Positions 47,865 to 55,907 of a stretch of 64,000 bases of DNA are shown here, in pieces. Source of the DNA: a virus. The translations under genes were made by a program, and so were the position numbers. The stretch lies in IMG/VR virus record IMGVR_UViG_3300044712_002668, positions 124,001 to 188,000 of that record; one strand, given 5' to 3'. Under the pieces are notes generated by a model. The model was not told the DNA's origin. It made no database searches and was given only the letters and a program-made list of their open reading frames with translations. The stretch's first letter is position 1. Each line of letters begins with the position of its first letter.

Positions 47865-48037
47865 TAATTTTTAATGGAACAAAAAAGGTTGGACATCAAT
47901 CCTATCTTTTATTCGGAAACACAAAGGAAATCATTATCGAGGTTCCGGTTTCATCATCTGAACTTGAAAAGTTCTTGTTGTACTTTGATCGGTTGGAACC
48001 AACCAAGATGCCAGTCGAGACAGGGGACGAGCCATAA
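47861..48037 (+). CDS. Small unknown protein (58 aa)
   Basis: ATG 47861 is chosen because AAGGAAAAGG precedes it and it overlaps the upstream stop as ATGA; an earlier in-frame start lies inside that gene. The product MIIFNGTKKVGHQSYLLFGN is beta-like and then has an acidic helix (SSSELEKFLLYFDRLE). No family recognised. Confidence 0.65.
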   Translation: MIIFNGTKKVGHQSYLLFGNTKEIIIEVPVSSSELEKFLLYFDRLEPTKMPVETGDEP

Positions 48038-48052
48038 CCCTCTCTGCTAGAG
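48038..48052 (+). promoter_or_regulatory. Hairpin overlapping the ribosome site of the exonuclease gene
   Basis: CCTCT and AGAGG pair across a 5-nt loop just after the preceding stop. The 3' arm is the Shine-Dalgarno (AGAGGAAAG) of the gene at 48062. Short, but placed where it could tune translation. Pairing seen; function inferred. Confidence 0.35.
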
Positions 48053-48061
48053 GAAAGAAAT

Positions 48062-48727
48062 ATGGCCTACGTTCTTTATGTTGCTGATACGGAAACAACA
48101 GGTACAGATGCTGAGAAGCATGACATCATAGAAGTATGTTTTTGGAGAGTTGGATCTCTAGATAACATACTTACCCAAGATGACAATAAAACTTGGTGGA
48201 TGAAACCATTGAACGTAGCCTCCATTGAAGATGAGGCTTTACGGGTAAACAAACACAAAAAAGAAGATATTCTACATAAGACTGCAGAAGGTAAGGAAAA
48301 GTATAAACATCCATCTGAAGTTCTGCCAGAAATCGAGATGTGGTTTATGCAGGATGGGGCGGCAGCAGAGGAACGTGTACTCGTAGGTCATAACCCAGAT
48401 TTCGATTATAAGTTTCTTCTCAAGTTATGGGAAAAGTCTGGCAATGCCAATGAGTTTCCTATTGGCTATTGGATAGATAACAGTGATGGTACAAGAAGGC
48501 ATCAGATCTTTAAGTATGATACAATGGAGCTTGTACGTTTGATTGATCTGTGTACAGGAAAGAAAAGAAACTACTATAATCTAAGCTCTTTGGTTAAAGC
48601 CTTTAACATAACAAAGGCTCAGGCACATAGAGCTGATGGTGATACAAAAATGACAAAAGATTTGTTCCTCAAAATTATCGAGGTGCTAAAACCTGTTTTG
48701 AGTGAGAAGTTTTCTGATTGTTACTAG
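48062..48727 (+). CDS. DnaQ-like DEDDh 3'-5' exonuclease
   Basis: 221 aa. YVADTETTGTDAEKHDIIEV is ExoI with Asp and Glu metal ligands, VGHNPDFDYKFLLKLW is ExoII, and AQAHRADGDTKMTKDLFL is ExoIIIepsilon with the catalytic His and last Asp. It fits the proofreading epsilon/RNase T superfamily and could act on DNA or RNA ends. A second, divergent copy lies at 56709. Confidence 0.85.
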   Translation: MAYVLYVADTETTGTDAEKHDIIEVCFWRVGSLDNILTQDDNKTWWMKPLNVASIEDEALRVNKHKKEDILHKTAEGKEKYKHPSEVLPEIEMWFMQDGAAAEERVLVGHNPDFDYKFLLKLWEKSGNANEFPIGYWIDNSDGTRRHQIFKYDTMELVRLIDLCTGKKRNYYNLSSLVKAFNITKAQAHRADGDTKMTKDLFLKIIEVLKPVLSEKFSDCY

Positions 48728-48728
48728 A

Positions 48729-49574
48729 ATGAAAATATTCATTGGAGCAAATAACAATAGCGGATCAAATCTTTTCTTATCTTCTTTTATTAATAATGCA
48801 AAAGATTGTGAGTTCAAGACAGCTTCTTTCTATAGAAATAGCTTTCTATTAAAGAATATAGATTGGATTCTTGATGTAGTTTATGATGTAAATAAACACA
48901 GCAATAACTATCTGGAAACTCTAGGGTGCGCTAACCCTCCAAAAGTATCTCCTATTTATGCGGAGATGATTTTAAATCATCTAGCTGATTGGAAGCCTGA
49001 TCTGGTTATCAGTGAGTGTGAACCATTTTCAGCGCATATTGCAAAACTCTTTGAAGTACCTTTATGGTACTGTAGTTCTTTTTTACAGATTCCATCTTTG
49101 AATATAAATGGGTTTTTCCCTGTAAAAAACAGTTTAAAAAAACTACCCAAAGGGGATAGGTATTTTGTTTATTCCTTTATTGGGAACATAGAAAAACAAC
49201 CATCAATAAATGAGGGGTATGAGTGGGTTTCTCCTTACCCTGAAAGTATAGGAGATAGGTTTTTATCGTTTGAAGAGGATAGCGTACTATCTACTCTTTC
49301 AAAAAAAATTTATGTTACTACCGGTGAAACAGGGTTTGTATCTTATTTGCTTGAAAATGATATTGAATTTGTTGTATCACCATCAATTGATAATTATGAA
49401 CAAACACTAAATGCTGTTGTTTTGGAGCAATACGGTTTAGCCAATAATATAGGGAAACCAAAAAGTATTAGCTTTGGACTAGAGAAGGTTTCTGTAAGCA
49501 CAAAGAAAGTGTCATATAATAAAAAATGGCCTTTACTTCACGAAAGAATAAATAATGAATTTTGTAGCGTTTGA
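48729..49574 (+). CDS. Putative GT-B glycosyltransferase
   Basis: 281 aa from ATG 48729 (an in-frame GTG at 48702 lies inside the exonuclease gene). MKIFIGANNNSGSNLFLSSF is an N-terminal Rossmann start, and PDLVISECEPFSAHIAKLFE then VPLWYCSS recall UDP-glycosyltransferase/GT28-like proteins that test for a prior-substrate pocket. Later IYVTTGETGFVSYLLENDIE matches the sugar-donor region (T-x-G-E-T/S-G). Donor unknown. Its end overlaps the next HAD gene by 20 bp, suggesting a paired role. Confidence 0.6.
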   Translation: MKIFIGANNNSGSNLFLSSFINNAKDCEFKTASFYRNSFLLKNIDWILDVVYDVNKHSNNYLETLGCANPPKVSPIYAEMILNHLADWKPDLVISECEPFSAHIAKLFEVPLWYCSSFLQIPSLNINGFFPVKNSLKKLPKGDRYFVYSFIGNIEKQPSINEGYEWVSPYPESIGDRFLSFEEDSVLSTLSKKIYVTTGETGFVSYLLENDIEFVVSPSIDNYEQTLNAVVLEQYGLANNIGKPKSISFGLEKVSVSTKKVSYNKKWPLLHERINNEFCSV

Positions 49575-50163
49575 TATTGGTAATGTTTTATGTAGGGTTG
49601 AACTGGATAGTTTTCTTTTCTATTTAGTGGAGAAGGAATTGTTTGCCGGTTACACTGAGGCTTATGATTTCCTTGAGGGAATTCAGGTTGCTCAGGATCT
49701 TGGAATGTGTGATATGAAAATGGGTTTGAAGAGTCTCAAAAGACCTTTGAATCAAAAAATACTAAATGACATATTAGAAAAATGGAATAGTATTATCTAC
49801 CCATCAGAAGATATGTTATCTTTAATAGATACTTTACTTTCTAAGAATTATAAAGTTGCATTATTAAGTAATATTGGTAAAGATCATGGGGCTTTGGTAA
49901 GAGAAAGATTCAAGATATTTTCAAGGTGTATTCAGCATTTTTCTTTTGAAGTTGGTGCTAGGAAACCATCTGAGTTGTATTTTCAGAGTTTTGTTTTGAA
50001 ATACAAATGGCCATTGACTACAATATTCTTTGATGATAGGGAAGAAAACATTGTAGCTGCAAGTGATTATTTTACTTCTGTAAAATTTAACTTGTATGAT
50101 TATGATAATGACAATGAGGCTGTGGAGTTTATCTCCAAAACCGTAGGTATTTCTGATATATAA
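49555..50163 (+). CDS. HAD hydrolase, YihX-like (FDxGNV type)
   Basis: 202 aa. NFVAFDIGNVLCRVE is motif I in the form FDxGNV, where the usual second Asp is Asn as in the YihX alpha-glucose-1-phosphatase group. VALLSNIGKDHG is motif II, GARKPSELYFQ supplies the motif III Lys, and TIFFDDREENIVAA is motif IV. Likely a sugar-phosphate phosphatase working with the neighbouring glycosyltransferase-like protein. Confidence 0.8.
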   Translation: MNFVAFDIGNVLCRVELDSFLFYLVEKELFAGYTEAYDFLEGIQVAQDLGMCDMKMGLKSLKRPLNQKILNDILEKWNSIIYPSEDMLSLIDTLLSKNYKVALLSNIGKDHGALVRERFKIFSRCIQHFSFEVGARKPSELYFQSFVLKYKWPLTTIFFDDREENIVAASDYFTSVKFNLYDYDNDNEAVEFISKTVGISDI

Positions 50164-50178
50164 GTATCAGGATACTTA
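50161..50178 (+). promoter_or_regulatory. Hairpin between HAD gene and small gene
   Basis: TAAGTATC and GATACTTA pair (8 bp, with the two innermost pairs probably open), starting at the upstream stop codon. CGGAG for the next gene follows directly. No U-tract, so not a strong terminator. Confidence 0.4.
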
Positions 50179-50187
50179 CGGAGTTTT

Positions 50188-50373
50188 ATGATTTTGCACA
50201 AAACACTTTCCTTTGAGGAAGCTTTAGAATACCTTGCTTATGCCGTAATGATGCGTGATTTACCAGACGGATTTGATGGTAAAATTACATGTGAACTTAA
50301 TGATGATGGGTCTATAGATATATACGCCGCACCATCAGAAACCGAAGAAAAAGAAAATAATACTATGAATTAA
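50188..50373 (+). CDS. Small unknown protein
   Basis: 61 aa with CGGAGTTTT upstream. Helix SFEEALEYLAYAVMMRDLPD followed by a strand KITCELNDDGSIDIYAA and an acidic Glu/Asn tail. Its end converges with the antisense hydrolase-like gene with 11-bp overlap. No family recognised. Confidence 0.62.
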   Translation: MILHKTLSFEEALEYLAYAVMMRDLPDGFDGKITCELNDDGSIDIYAAPSETEEKENNTMN

Positions 50374-51328
50374 ATATATTTTTCAATATATCTCCGCCCA
50401 TGTTCAAAACATCAACGTGTTGTTTCTTCAAGCTATCTAATGGTACTTTTGAATTATCGAAAGCTTGAAACACTTGTAAGCCACCTTGACCGGCTTTGGA
50501 GGCAATATTGACACCTCCTATATTTTCATTTGCTTTGTTTCTTTGCAATCCAAGTGTTTGTAATAAATAATTTGATGTTTCAGTGGTAGATCCATAATCT
50601 GTTGGGATGGCAGAGTGGGCAATATAGAATTTCTTGGAAGGATCTTTCATAGCTTCCTTTGCCCATTCAACCCATTCTTTCATATCATTAGGGTTTACAT
50701 TACCATTTGTTTTTGAACTATGCATTCCATCAAGAAGAACAACAGAATCCAAGTTGTTTTTTATTGGTGTAGCTAAATTGTTTTTATCTTTAAGTATTCT
50801 TCTGATAGGATCATAGCCACCAGACCATCCAACAAAAGCTACCTTTCCTACTTTAAGATCATTTCTGTTTAGCTGTTGTTTTAGTTGGTTCATTACTGAG
50901 CTTACAGCATTGTTTACAAATGCAGCGTTTCCATATACCAAACCAGCAGCCATTCCTCCCATACCAGTAGCATCTGGTGGTAATCCCCATTTTGCCTTGA
51001 AGGCAGCACTTGCGGCCGGATCTTTAGGAATATTTACAGACATTATATCTGCTGTAATCAATATTGCATTTGAATTCGCTTGTGCTAGAGCTTTGGTATT
51101 ACCACCCCTGAACCATATAATAAAGTTTACAGATCCATCGGGTTGTATCACTTGTGGTCCGGGCCAAAATACAGAAGAACATCCAGGTGGCCCGCTTAAA
51201 GAAACTTTAAGCTGAGAATATTTTTTCTCACCACCAGAAGATGGAAAAGCTTTTTCTACAGCATCAGTAAGTGGACCTGCTAATTTTTGTAGCTGTTCAA
51301 GTGCTAGTTTTCTAAAATTTCTATCCAT
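50363..51328 (-). CDS. Alpha/beta-hydrolase-like protein
   Basis: 321 aa on the reverse strand. VAFVGWSGGYDPIRRIL contains GWSGG, the GxSxG nucleophile elbow. LDSVVLLDGMHSS provides a strand ending in Asp, and the C-terminal KKQHVDVLN provides a His, so a Ser-Asp-His triad is possible. FIIWFRGGN sits where an oxyanion-hole strand would be. No signal peptide. Substrate unknown. It is oriented against its neighbours and starts 33 bp from the divergent zinc-ribbon/PARP operon. Confidence 0.7.
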   Translation of the reverse strand: MDRNFRKLALEQLQKLAGPLTDAVEKAFPSSGGEKKYSQLKVSLSGPPGCSSVFWPGPQVIQPDGSVNFIIWFRGGNTKALAQANSNAILITADIMSVNIPKDPAASAAFKAKWGLPPDATGMGGMAAGLVYGNAAFVNNAVSSVMNQLKQQLNRNDLKVGKVAFVGWSGGYDPIRRILKDKNNLATPIKNNLDSVVLLDGMHSSKTNGNVNPNDMKEWVEWAKEAMKDPSKKFYIAHSAIPTDYGSTTETSNYLLQTLGLQRNKANENIGGVNIASKAGQGGLQVFQAFDNSKVPLDSLKKQHVDVLNMGGDILKNIFNS

Positions 51329-51361
51329 AGTATAATTTCAAATTAAGCAGAGAGTCTGTTT

Positions 51362-51574
51362 ATGGTTATATCCATGGTTATGGATACAAACCTAGAATTA
51401 ATAAAAGATACTCTGCTTCATTTGTTTACTGAGGGCCAGGTCTTGCCTCGCTGCCCGCATTGTGCTATGTTTCTCGGCCCCAAAGAATTGAATGGTAAAT
51501 GTTCTGCTTGTTCCGGTAGAATTGAATTTTCTACCGTAGTCTGGATAAGTACCGACAACATTCCGAAAGCATAA
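51362..51574 (+). CDS. Small zinc-ribbon protein
   Basis: 70 aa (later ATGs at 51374 or 51380 are possible starts). PRCPHCAMFLGPKELNGKCS followed by AC gives two CxxC knuckles 14 residues apart, a zinc ribbon. It ends 2 bp before the PARP gene and is probably cotranscribed with it. A TATAAT-like box lies about 28 bp upstream (51335). A partner or nucleic-acid adaptor for the PARP is possible. Confidence 0.65.
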   Translation: MVISMVMDTNLELIKDTLLHLFTEGQVLPRCPHCAMFLGPKELNGKCSACSGRIEFSTVVWISTDNIPKA

Positions 51575-51576
51575 AG

Positions 51577-53082
51577 ATGTCAAAAGATAAAGTTAAGACG
51601 GAAGATAAGCCTCTTATTCCAGAAGGTAAATATGATGTTACCGATGTCAAAGAATTGAACTTCTTTGATCTATCTGGAGAAAAGGCAAAAACAAAAGGTA
51701 CTTCTAATAAGTTTTATCATGCCGAAATCCAGAAAGAAAAATCTGGAACTCGTGTTCAGCTATATACTATGTACGGTGCCACTGGAAAAGTACAAGCCAG
51801 GGAGTGGCGGTATTTTTCAGATGAGCTTGCTGCCAAGAAAGAATTCAATAGAATTATTTCCAGCAAACTAAAAAAAGGATATGTAGAGATTGATGTAGCT
51901 CAAAGAGCTTTAGGATCTGATTCTGCTAAACAGATAACCAAACCAGTTGTTTTGGCAAATGCAGATCATCTTGTTACGCCTGTTTCTTCAAAGCTTGATG
52001 CTGGACAAAAAAGAATTGTTGAAATATTCTTTGGAAGTCAGGATCATTTCGTAGCTACCACTCTTAAATGTCCACTAGGACAGCTATCAAATACACAGAT
52101 AGATAAAGGCCGTGACGTTCTAAATCAAGCCAAAGATATTGTAAATAGTGGTAGTATTGATAAGAATAAGCTTACTGATTTAACCAATCAATTTTACGGC
52201 TTGATTCCACATAATCTAGGAGGAGGGGCTAGAGGTCAGATGACCGAGCTTCTTCTTGATACTCTTCCAAAGATTGTGGGAAAGGAAAGCGATCTTGATA
52301 CCTTGCTTGATGCGAAGCAAGTCAATGCTGTTTTGAAATCCGATTCAACTATTGATACAAAGTATGATAGTTTGAATTGTGATTTCCTTTCAGTAGATCC
52401 TTCTAGTGATATTTTCAAATTTATGTCCTCGTATTTTCAGGATACAAAAGTACGTGGACATGGTTATGATAAAGAGCGTGTAGTAAATATTTGGGAAATG
52501 AACCGCAAGGATGATAAAGAAAAAGCATTCTTGAAGAATACTGATATAATTGCAAAGCAATGTGGTAAACATTCCTTTGTTTCTGAAACTGAACGTTTAT
52601 CAGGTGGGAAGAATAAGCTGTGGACTCCTGATAAGCGTCCTGATTTAGATAAAGATTTGGTAAAGCTATATACCAATGCAAATGTTTGGTTGTGTTGGCA
52701 TGGAACCAGATCTGCTAATCTGGTTGGTATTACCAGGCGTGGTTTGTTGATTAGACCATCTGGAGCTGTGTATACTGGATCCATGTTTGGAGATGGTAAG
52801 TATTTTGCCTGGCAAAGTACAAAGTCTTTGAACTATACAGATGGTGGATATTGGACTGGAGGTAGACATAATGTATCTTCCAGGTTTATGTTTATCATGG
52901 ATGTTGCTATGGGTAAGCAACACATCTCTCATAATTCACACTTTTTCAAAAAACCACCAGCCGGATTTCATTCTGTATATGGTAAGGCAGGCTCTGGCTT
53001 GTGGAATGATGAAATGATTACATACGATTTTGATGATAAGGATAATCAGTCTGCAATAAGATACTTGTTGGAAATCGTTTAA
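51577..53082 (+). CDS. WGR-domain poly(ADP-ribose) polymerase-like protein
   Basis: 501 aa. Residues about 40-110 resemble a WGR domain (FYHAEIQKEKSGTRVQLYTM, then AREWRYFSDELAAKKEF), with the WGR tripeptide itself degenerate. Residues about 135-260 look like the helical PARP regulatory domain (VLNQAKDIVNSG, YGLIPHNLG). Residues about 365-501 are the catalytic domain: His375 in CWHGTR, Tyr420 in KSLNY, and Glu479 in NDEMITYD form the H-Y-E triad of true PARPs. MFGDGKYFAW is the donor loop. It should transfer ADP-ribose from NAD+ to proteins or nucleic acids. No signal peptide is seen. Confidence 0.88.
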   Translation: MSKDKVKTEDKPLIPEGKYDVTDVKELNFFDLSGEKAKTKGTSNKFYHAEIQKEKSGTRVQLYTMYGATGKVQAREWRYFSDELAAKKEFNRIISSKLKKGYVEIDVAQRALGSDSAKQITKPVVLANADHLVTPVSSKLDAGQKRIVEIFFGSQDHFVATTLKCPLGQLSNTQIDKGRDVLNQAKDIVNSGSIDKNKLTDLTNQFYGLIPHNLGGGARGQMTELLLDTLPKIVGKESDLDTLLDAKQVNAVLKSDSTIDTKYDSLNCDFLSVDPSSDIFKFMSSYFQDTKVRGHGYDKERVVNIWEMNRKDDKEKAFLKNTDIIAKQCGKHSFVSETERLSGGKNKLWTPDKRPDLDKDLVKLYTNANVWLCWHGTRSANLVGITRRGLLIRPSGAVYTGSMFGDGKYFAWQSTKSLNYTDGGYWTGGRHNVSSRFMFIMDVAMGKQHISHNSHFFKKPPAGFHSVYGKAGSGLWNDEMITYDFDDKDNQSAIRYLLEIV

Positions 53083-53278
53083 CCTACGCTTGACTGTTCC
53101 AATCGTCATGCTACCGTCACCGCTCTGTCACAATTAGGCCAACTGGTCATACCAGCTAAAGGTCTTGATCTGTCTATGCATATGTAGACAAAACTCTTAC
53201 CTGGAGGTGAGAAAACTAGATTGTAAGATATCTATTTTGGTACTGATAGGTGAAAAACATCAAAGAGGTAAAAAACAC
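53083..53278 (+). other. Untranslated stretch with several short hairpins
   Basis: About 196 bp without a convincing gene. Three hairpins are visible: CTGGTCATACCAG near 53140, GTCTA with TAGAC near 53173-53190, and CTTACC with GGTGAG near 53198-53213. GTCAC repeats occur near 53115-53131. It may be a long leader for the lytic gene or a small RNA. The in-frame upstream extension of the lytic gene to 53165 is unlikely to be translated. Confidence 0.4.
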
Positions 53279-53914
53279 ATGCTAACTTTCAAACACATTC
53301 TACTAATTCTCCAAAGCATATCTCCTTATTATGAGGATAAAGAGACAGCCCAAGAGAGAACAGACCGTATGACTATACTTGCAAACAGTATAGATTATGC
53401 TGCTCATGCGTCTGTATGTCAGAAACTATCAGCAGAAGGCACTAAGAAGTGCAAGAAGCTCTTTGATGGTGATCCGATTTATATGGCAGCTATGTTATTG
53501 ACCATTGGACGCTTTGAGTCCGCATTTGCCAAACATGTGCATGAAAATAAATGCCGCACAAAACAAGGTGAATGTGACGGGGGTAGAGCTAGAAGTCCAT
53601 GGCAGTTTCAGAATACTCCACTCACCAGCAAGTGGTGGGTGAAGTATAAGGGCGCTGATTTAAAATCAACAAAAATTGGTGCTTGGGCTGCTACCAATGT
53701 AATCGCTAATGCCTTCAAGGGTTGCGGTTCATGGCAGGGTTCCATCGCAATGTATGCTACTGGATCTACATGTAAGTGGTCCAGGGCAAAAGAAAGATAT
53801 GATTGGTTTGTTAAAACCAATATTCAACTAAGAAAACTCATCAAGCAAGATGAGGAAGAACAAGAAAAGCAAAAAGAAAAATCCGAAGATTCGGATAAGA
53901 TAGCTCAACGATAA
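53279..53914 (+). CDS. Lytic transglycosylase/endolysin-like protein
   Basis: 211 aa from ATG 53279, with AGAGG upstream. AAMLLTIGRFESAFAKHVHE carries the catalytic Glu of SLT-like lysozyme folds (ExSxFxxxA type). GGRARSPWQFQNTPLT matches the sGlxQi-like substrate loop, and a late GSIAMYATGSTCKW matches the ALxxYNxG motif. The tail is a Lys/Glu/Gln-rich helix. It likely cuts peptidoglycan for lysis or entry. No signal peptide, so a holin would be needed. A terminator follows. Confidence 0.78.
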   Translation: MLTFKHILLILQSISPYYEDKETAQERTDRMTILANSIDYAAHASVCQKLSAEGTKKCKKLFDGDPIYMAAMLLTIGRFESAFAKHVHENKCRTKQGECDGGRARSPWQFQNTPLTSKWWVKYKGADLKSTKIGAWAATNVIANAFKGCGSWQGSIAMYATGSTCKWSRAKERYDWFVKTNIQLRKLIKQDEEEQEKQKEKSEDSDKIAQR

Positions 53915-53934
53915 ATCATATAGTCGAGAGCTTG

Positions 53935-53969
53935 GGCCGGATTACCTGAAAAGGTATCCGGCCTTTTTT
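53935..53969 (+). terminator. Rho-independent terminator
   Basis: GGCCGGATTACCT pairs with AGGTATCCGGCC (one bulged U) around a GAAA loop, then six U. It ends the transcript of the lytic gene, 20 bp after its stop codon. Confidence 0.92.
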
Positions 53970-53989
53970 ATTGCCCAGAAAGTTTATAT

Positions 53990-55012
53990 ATGAAAATTGT
54001 AAAAGGATATTCGTTTGATGATGTTCTTCTGGTTCCAAAAAAATCAGATATTCCTTCTCGTAATTTACCTCTGGATGTAAAATTACCTAAAGGTTTCAGT
54101 GTAAAAATTCCAATCGTTTCAGCTAACATGAAAACTGTTACTGAAGTTTTTATGGCGCAATCCATAGCACGCCAAGGAGGAATGGCTTTATTACACAGAT
54201 TTGATACAACAAAAAACCTACTGAAAAATTATCTAGATTCTATTCTTGCTTTTTCAAGAGATATAGAATCTAGACAAAATATTGGCGTATCTTTAGGAAT
54301 AAAAGATGAAGATATGTCTCTTGCTAAAGAGTATATAGATTTAGGTTGTAAATTGTTCTGTGTAGATGTGGCTCATGGTCATCATACTATGGTTATTTCT
54401 TTTATAGAAAAATTAAGAAGTAACTATCCGGATATTTTGATTATAGCTGGAAATGTAGCTACACCAGAAGGTGCAAAGGATTTATGGAATGCTGGTGCTG
54501 ACATAATCAAGATAGGTGTTGGGCCAGGATCAATCTGTTCTACAAGAGTTGAGACTGGTAATGGTTATCCACAACTAAGCGCATTGGATTTAATATGTAA
54601 TACTTATTATAATCCAAGAAACGATGAACAGCCTATGTTTATAGCTGATGGCGGGATTCGTTTTGCTGGTGATTGTGTCAAAAGCTTATGCTTTGCAGAT
54701 CTTGTTATGATTGGTAACCTTTTTGCAGGTACCGATGAATCACCAGGAAAAGTTGTTTCTTTTCATGATAAAAAATATAAAGAATATGCAGGTTCTTCTA
54801 CACATAAAAGTTCAAGAGTAGAGGGAGTTGTTGGGCTTGTTCCATACAGAGGATCTGTTGAAGGTATAATCAAAAAACTTTGTGAAGGCATTCAAAGTGG
54901 TATGAGTTACCAGGGTGCTCATACTCTTAAAGAGTTGAAACTAAATCCTGAATGGGTAGAGATCTCTGGTTCAGGTTTAATAGAAAGTCATCCACATGAT
55001 ATATTGAGGTAA
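53990..55012 (+). CDS. guaC: GMP reductase/IMP dehydrogenase family enzyme, GMP reductase-like
   Basis: 340 aa TIM barrel without CBS domains, the length of GMP reductase. SFDDVLLVPKKSDIPSR is the family start. IIKIGVGPGSICSTR contains the catalytic Cys loop, and VETGNGYPQLSALDL matches GMP reductase (GYPQLSA) better than IMP dehydrogenase. MFIADGGIRFAGD follows. GMP reductase makes IMP from GMP with NADPH, rebalancing purines. Near ThyX, it supports nucleotide supply for phage DNA. IMP dehydrogenase is the alternative. Confidence 0.85.
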   Translation: MKIVKGYSFDDVLLVPKKSDIPSRNLPLDVKLPKGFSVKIPIVSANMKTVTEVFMAQSIARQGGMALLHRFDTTKNLLKNYLDSILAFSRDIESRQNIGVSLGIKDEDMSLAKEYIDLGCKLFCVDVAHGHHTMVISFIEKLRSNYPDILIIAGNVATPEGAKDLWNAGADIIKIGVGPGSICSTRVETGNGYPQLSALDLICNTYYNPRNDEQPMFIADGGIRFAGDCVKSLCFADLVMIGNLFAGTDESPGKVVSFHDKKYKEYAGSSTHKSSRVEGVVGLVPYRGSVEGIIKKLCEGIQSGMSYQGAHTLKELKLNPEWVEISGSGLIESHPHDILR

Positions 55013-55013
55013 T

Positions 55014-55874
55014 ATGTTTAAAGCTAAAATTATTACAGATTCTATTTCAGAAAGAAATAATAGATTAACTACTTTTGAAATTACTTTTCCAAGAATTATT
55101 CTGGCTGAATTCAATACCCATAGAGTATTTTCAAGAAACTCTGCATCTTCTCGTGCCATACCTGTTGAGAAAATGATCAAGATGGTTGAGGAGAATCCTT
55201 ATATTCCTGAAAAGTGGGGTAGGAATCAAAAGGGTATGCAGTCTTATGAGTTTCTTACTGATACTGCAGAAATAACCAATGCTAAAGATGCATGGCTCAG
55301 AGCGCGTGACAATGCAATTAGAAGCGCCAATGAGCTATTAGGTATCGGCATCCATAAACAAATAACAAACAGGCTCCTAGAGCCGTTTATGTGGCATACA
55401 GTTATTGTTACAGCTACCGAGTGGAGTAACTACTTTCATCTTCGTAATCATAAGGAGGCTCATCCTGATATTTGCAGAATTGCCAGTATGATGCAGGAAG
55501 TATATGAAACATCTGTTCCAGTATTATTGAAAAATAAAGAATGGCACATACCATTTATCACAGAAGATGATATTAGCGATGCGAAATGTGCTGGATTCAG
55601 GAAGAACATAGATATTGACTGGGAAAGGTTGATAAAGATATCAACGGGAAGATGTGCCAGAGTTTCATATCTTACCCATGATGGAAGAAGGGATTATTAT
55701 GAAGATATCAAGCTTCATGATAGGCTTTTGACATCAGGGCATATGAGTCCGTTTGAGCATCAGGCTTATCCGGTTGATCATGATGGATTTATTGGTAATT
55801 TTAAAGGCTGGAGACAATACAGGAAAACTATTTCTGGCGAGTTTGATATGTTAGGAAGATCAGGTAATTCTTAG
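55014..55874 (+). CDS. thyX: ThyX-type flavin-dependent thymidylate synthase
   Basis: 286 aa. THRVFSRNSASSRAIPVEKM matches the ThyX motif RHRxxSxNxxSxR with the first Arg replaced by Thr. TATEWSNYFHLRNHKEAHPD supplies the FAD-binding His and Asn region, and RMT-like GRCARVSYL and HMSPFEHQAYP follow. It methylates dUMP using FAD and CH2-THF. One base separates it from the GMP reductase-like gene. The loss of the first Arg is common in phage-type ThyX proteins, so activity is plausible but not certain. Confidence 0.85.
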   Translation: MFKAKIITDSISERNNRLTTFEITFPRIILAEFNTHRVFSRNSASSRAIPVEKMIKMVEENPYIPEKWGRNQKGMQSYEFLTDTAEITNAKDAWLRARDNAIRSANELLGIGIHKQITNRLLEPFMWHTVIVTATEWSNYFHLRNHKEAHPDICRIASMMQEVYETSVPVLLKNKEWHIPFITEDDISDAKCAGFRKNIDIDWERLIKISTGRCARVSYLTHDGRRDYYEDIKLHDRLLTSGHMSPFEHQAYPVDHDGFIGNFKGWRQYRKTISGEFDMLGRSGNS

Positions 55875-55907
55875 ATATATTGTCAGATTCTTTTTGTGAG
55901 GAAATAG

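Noticed and set aside
52421-52932. Several antisense frames inside the PARP gene
   Set aside because: They have no ribosome sites and the PARP frame carries clear domain motifs.
53990-55012. IMP dehydrogenase as first choice
   Set aside because: No CBS domains, GMP reductase length, and the GYPQLSA segment after the Cys loop fit GMP reductase better, though the call is not absolute.
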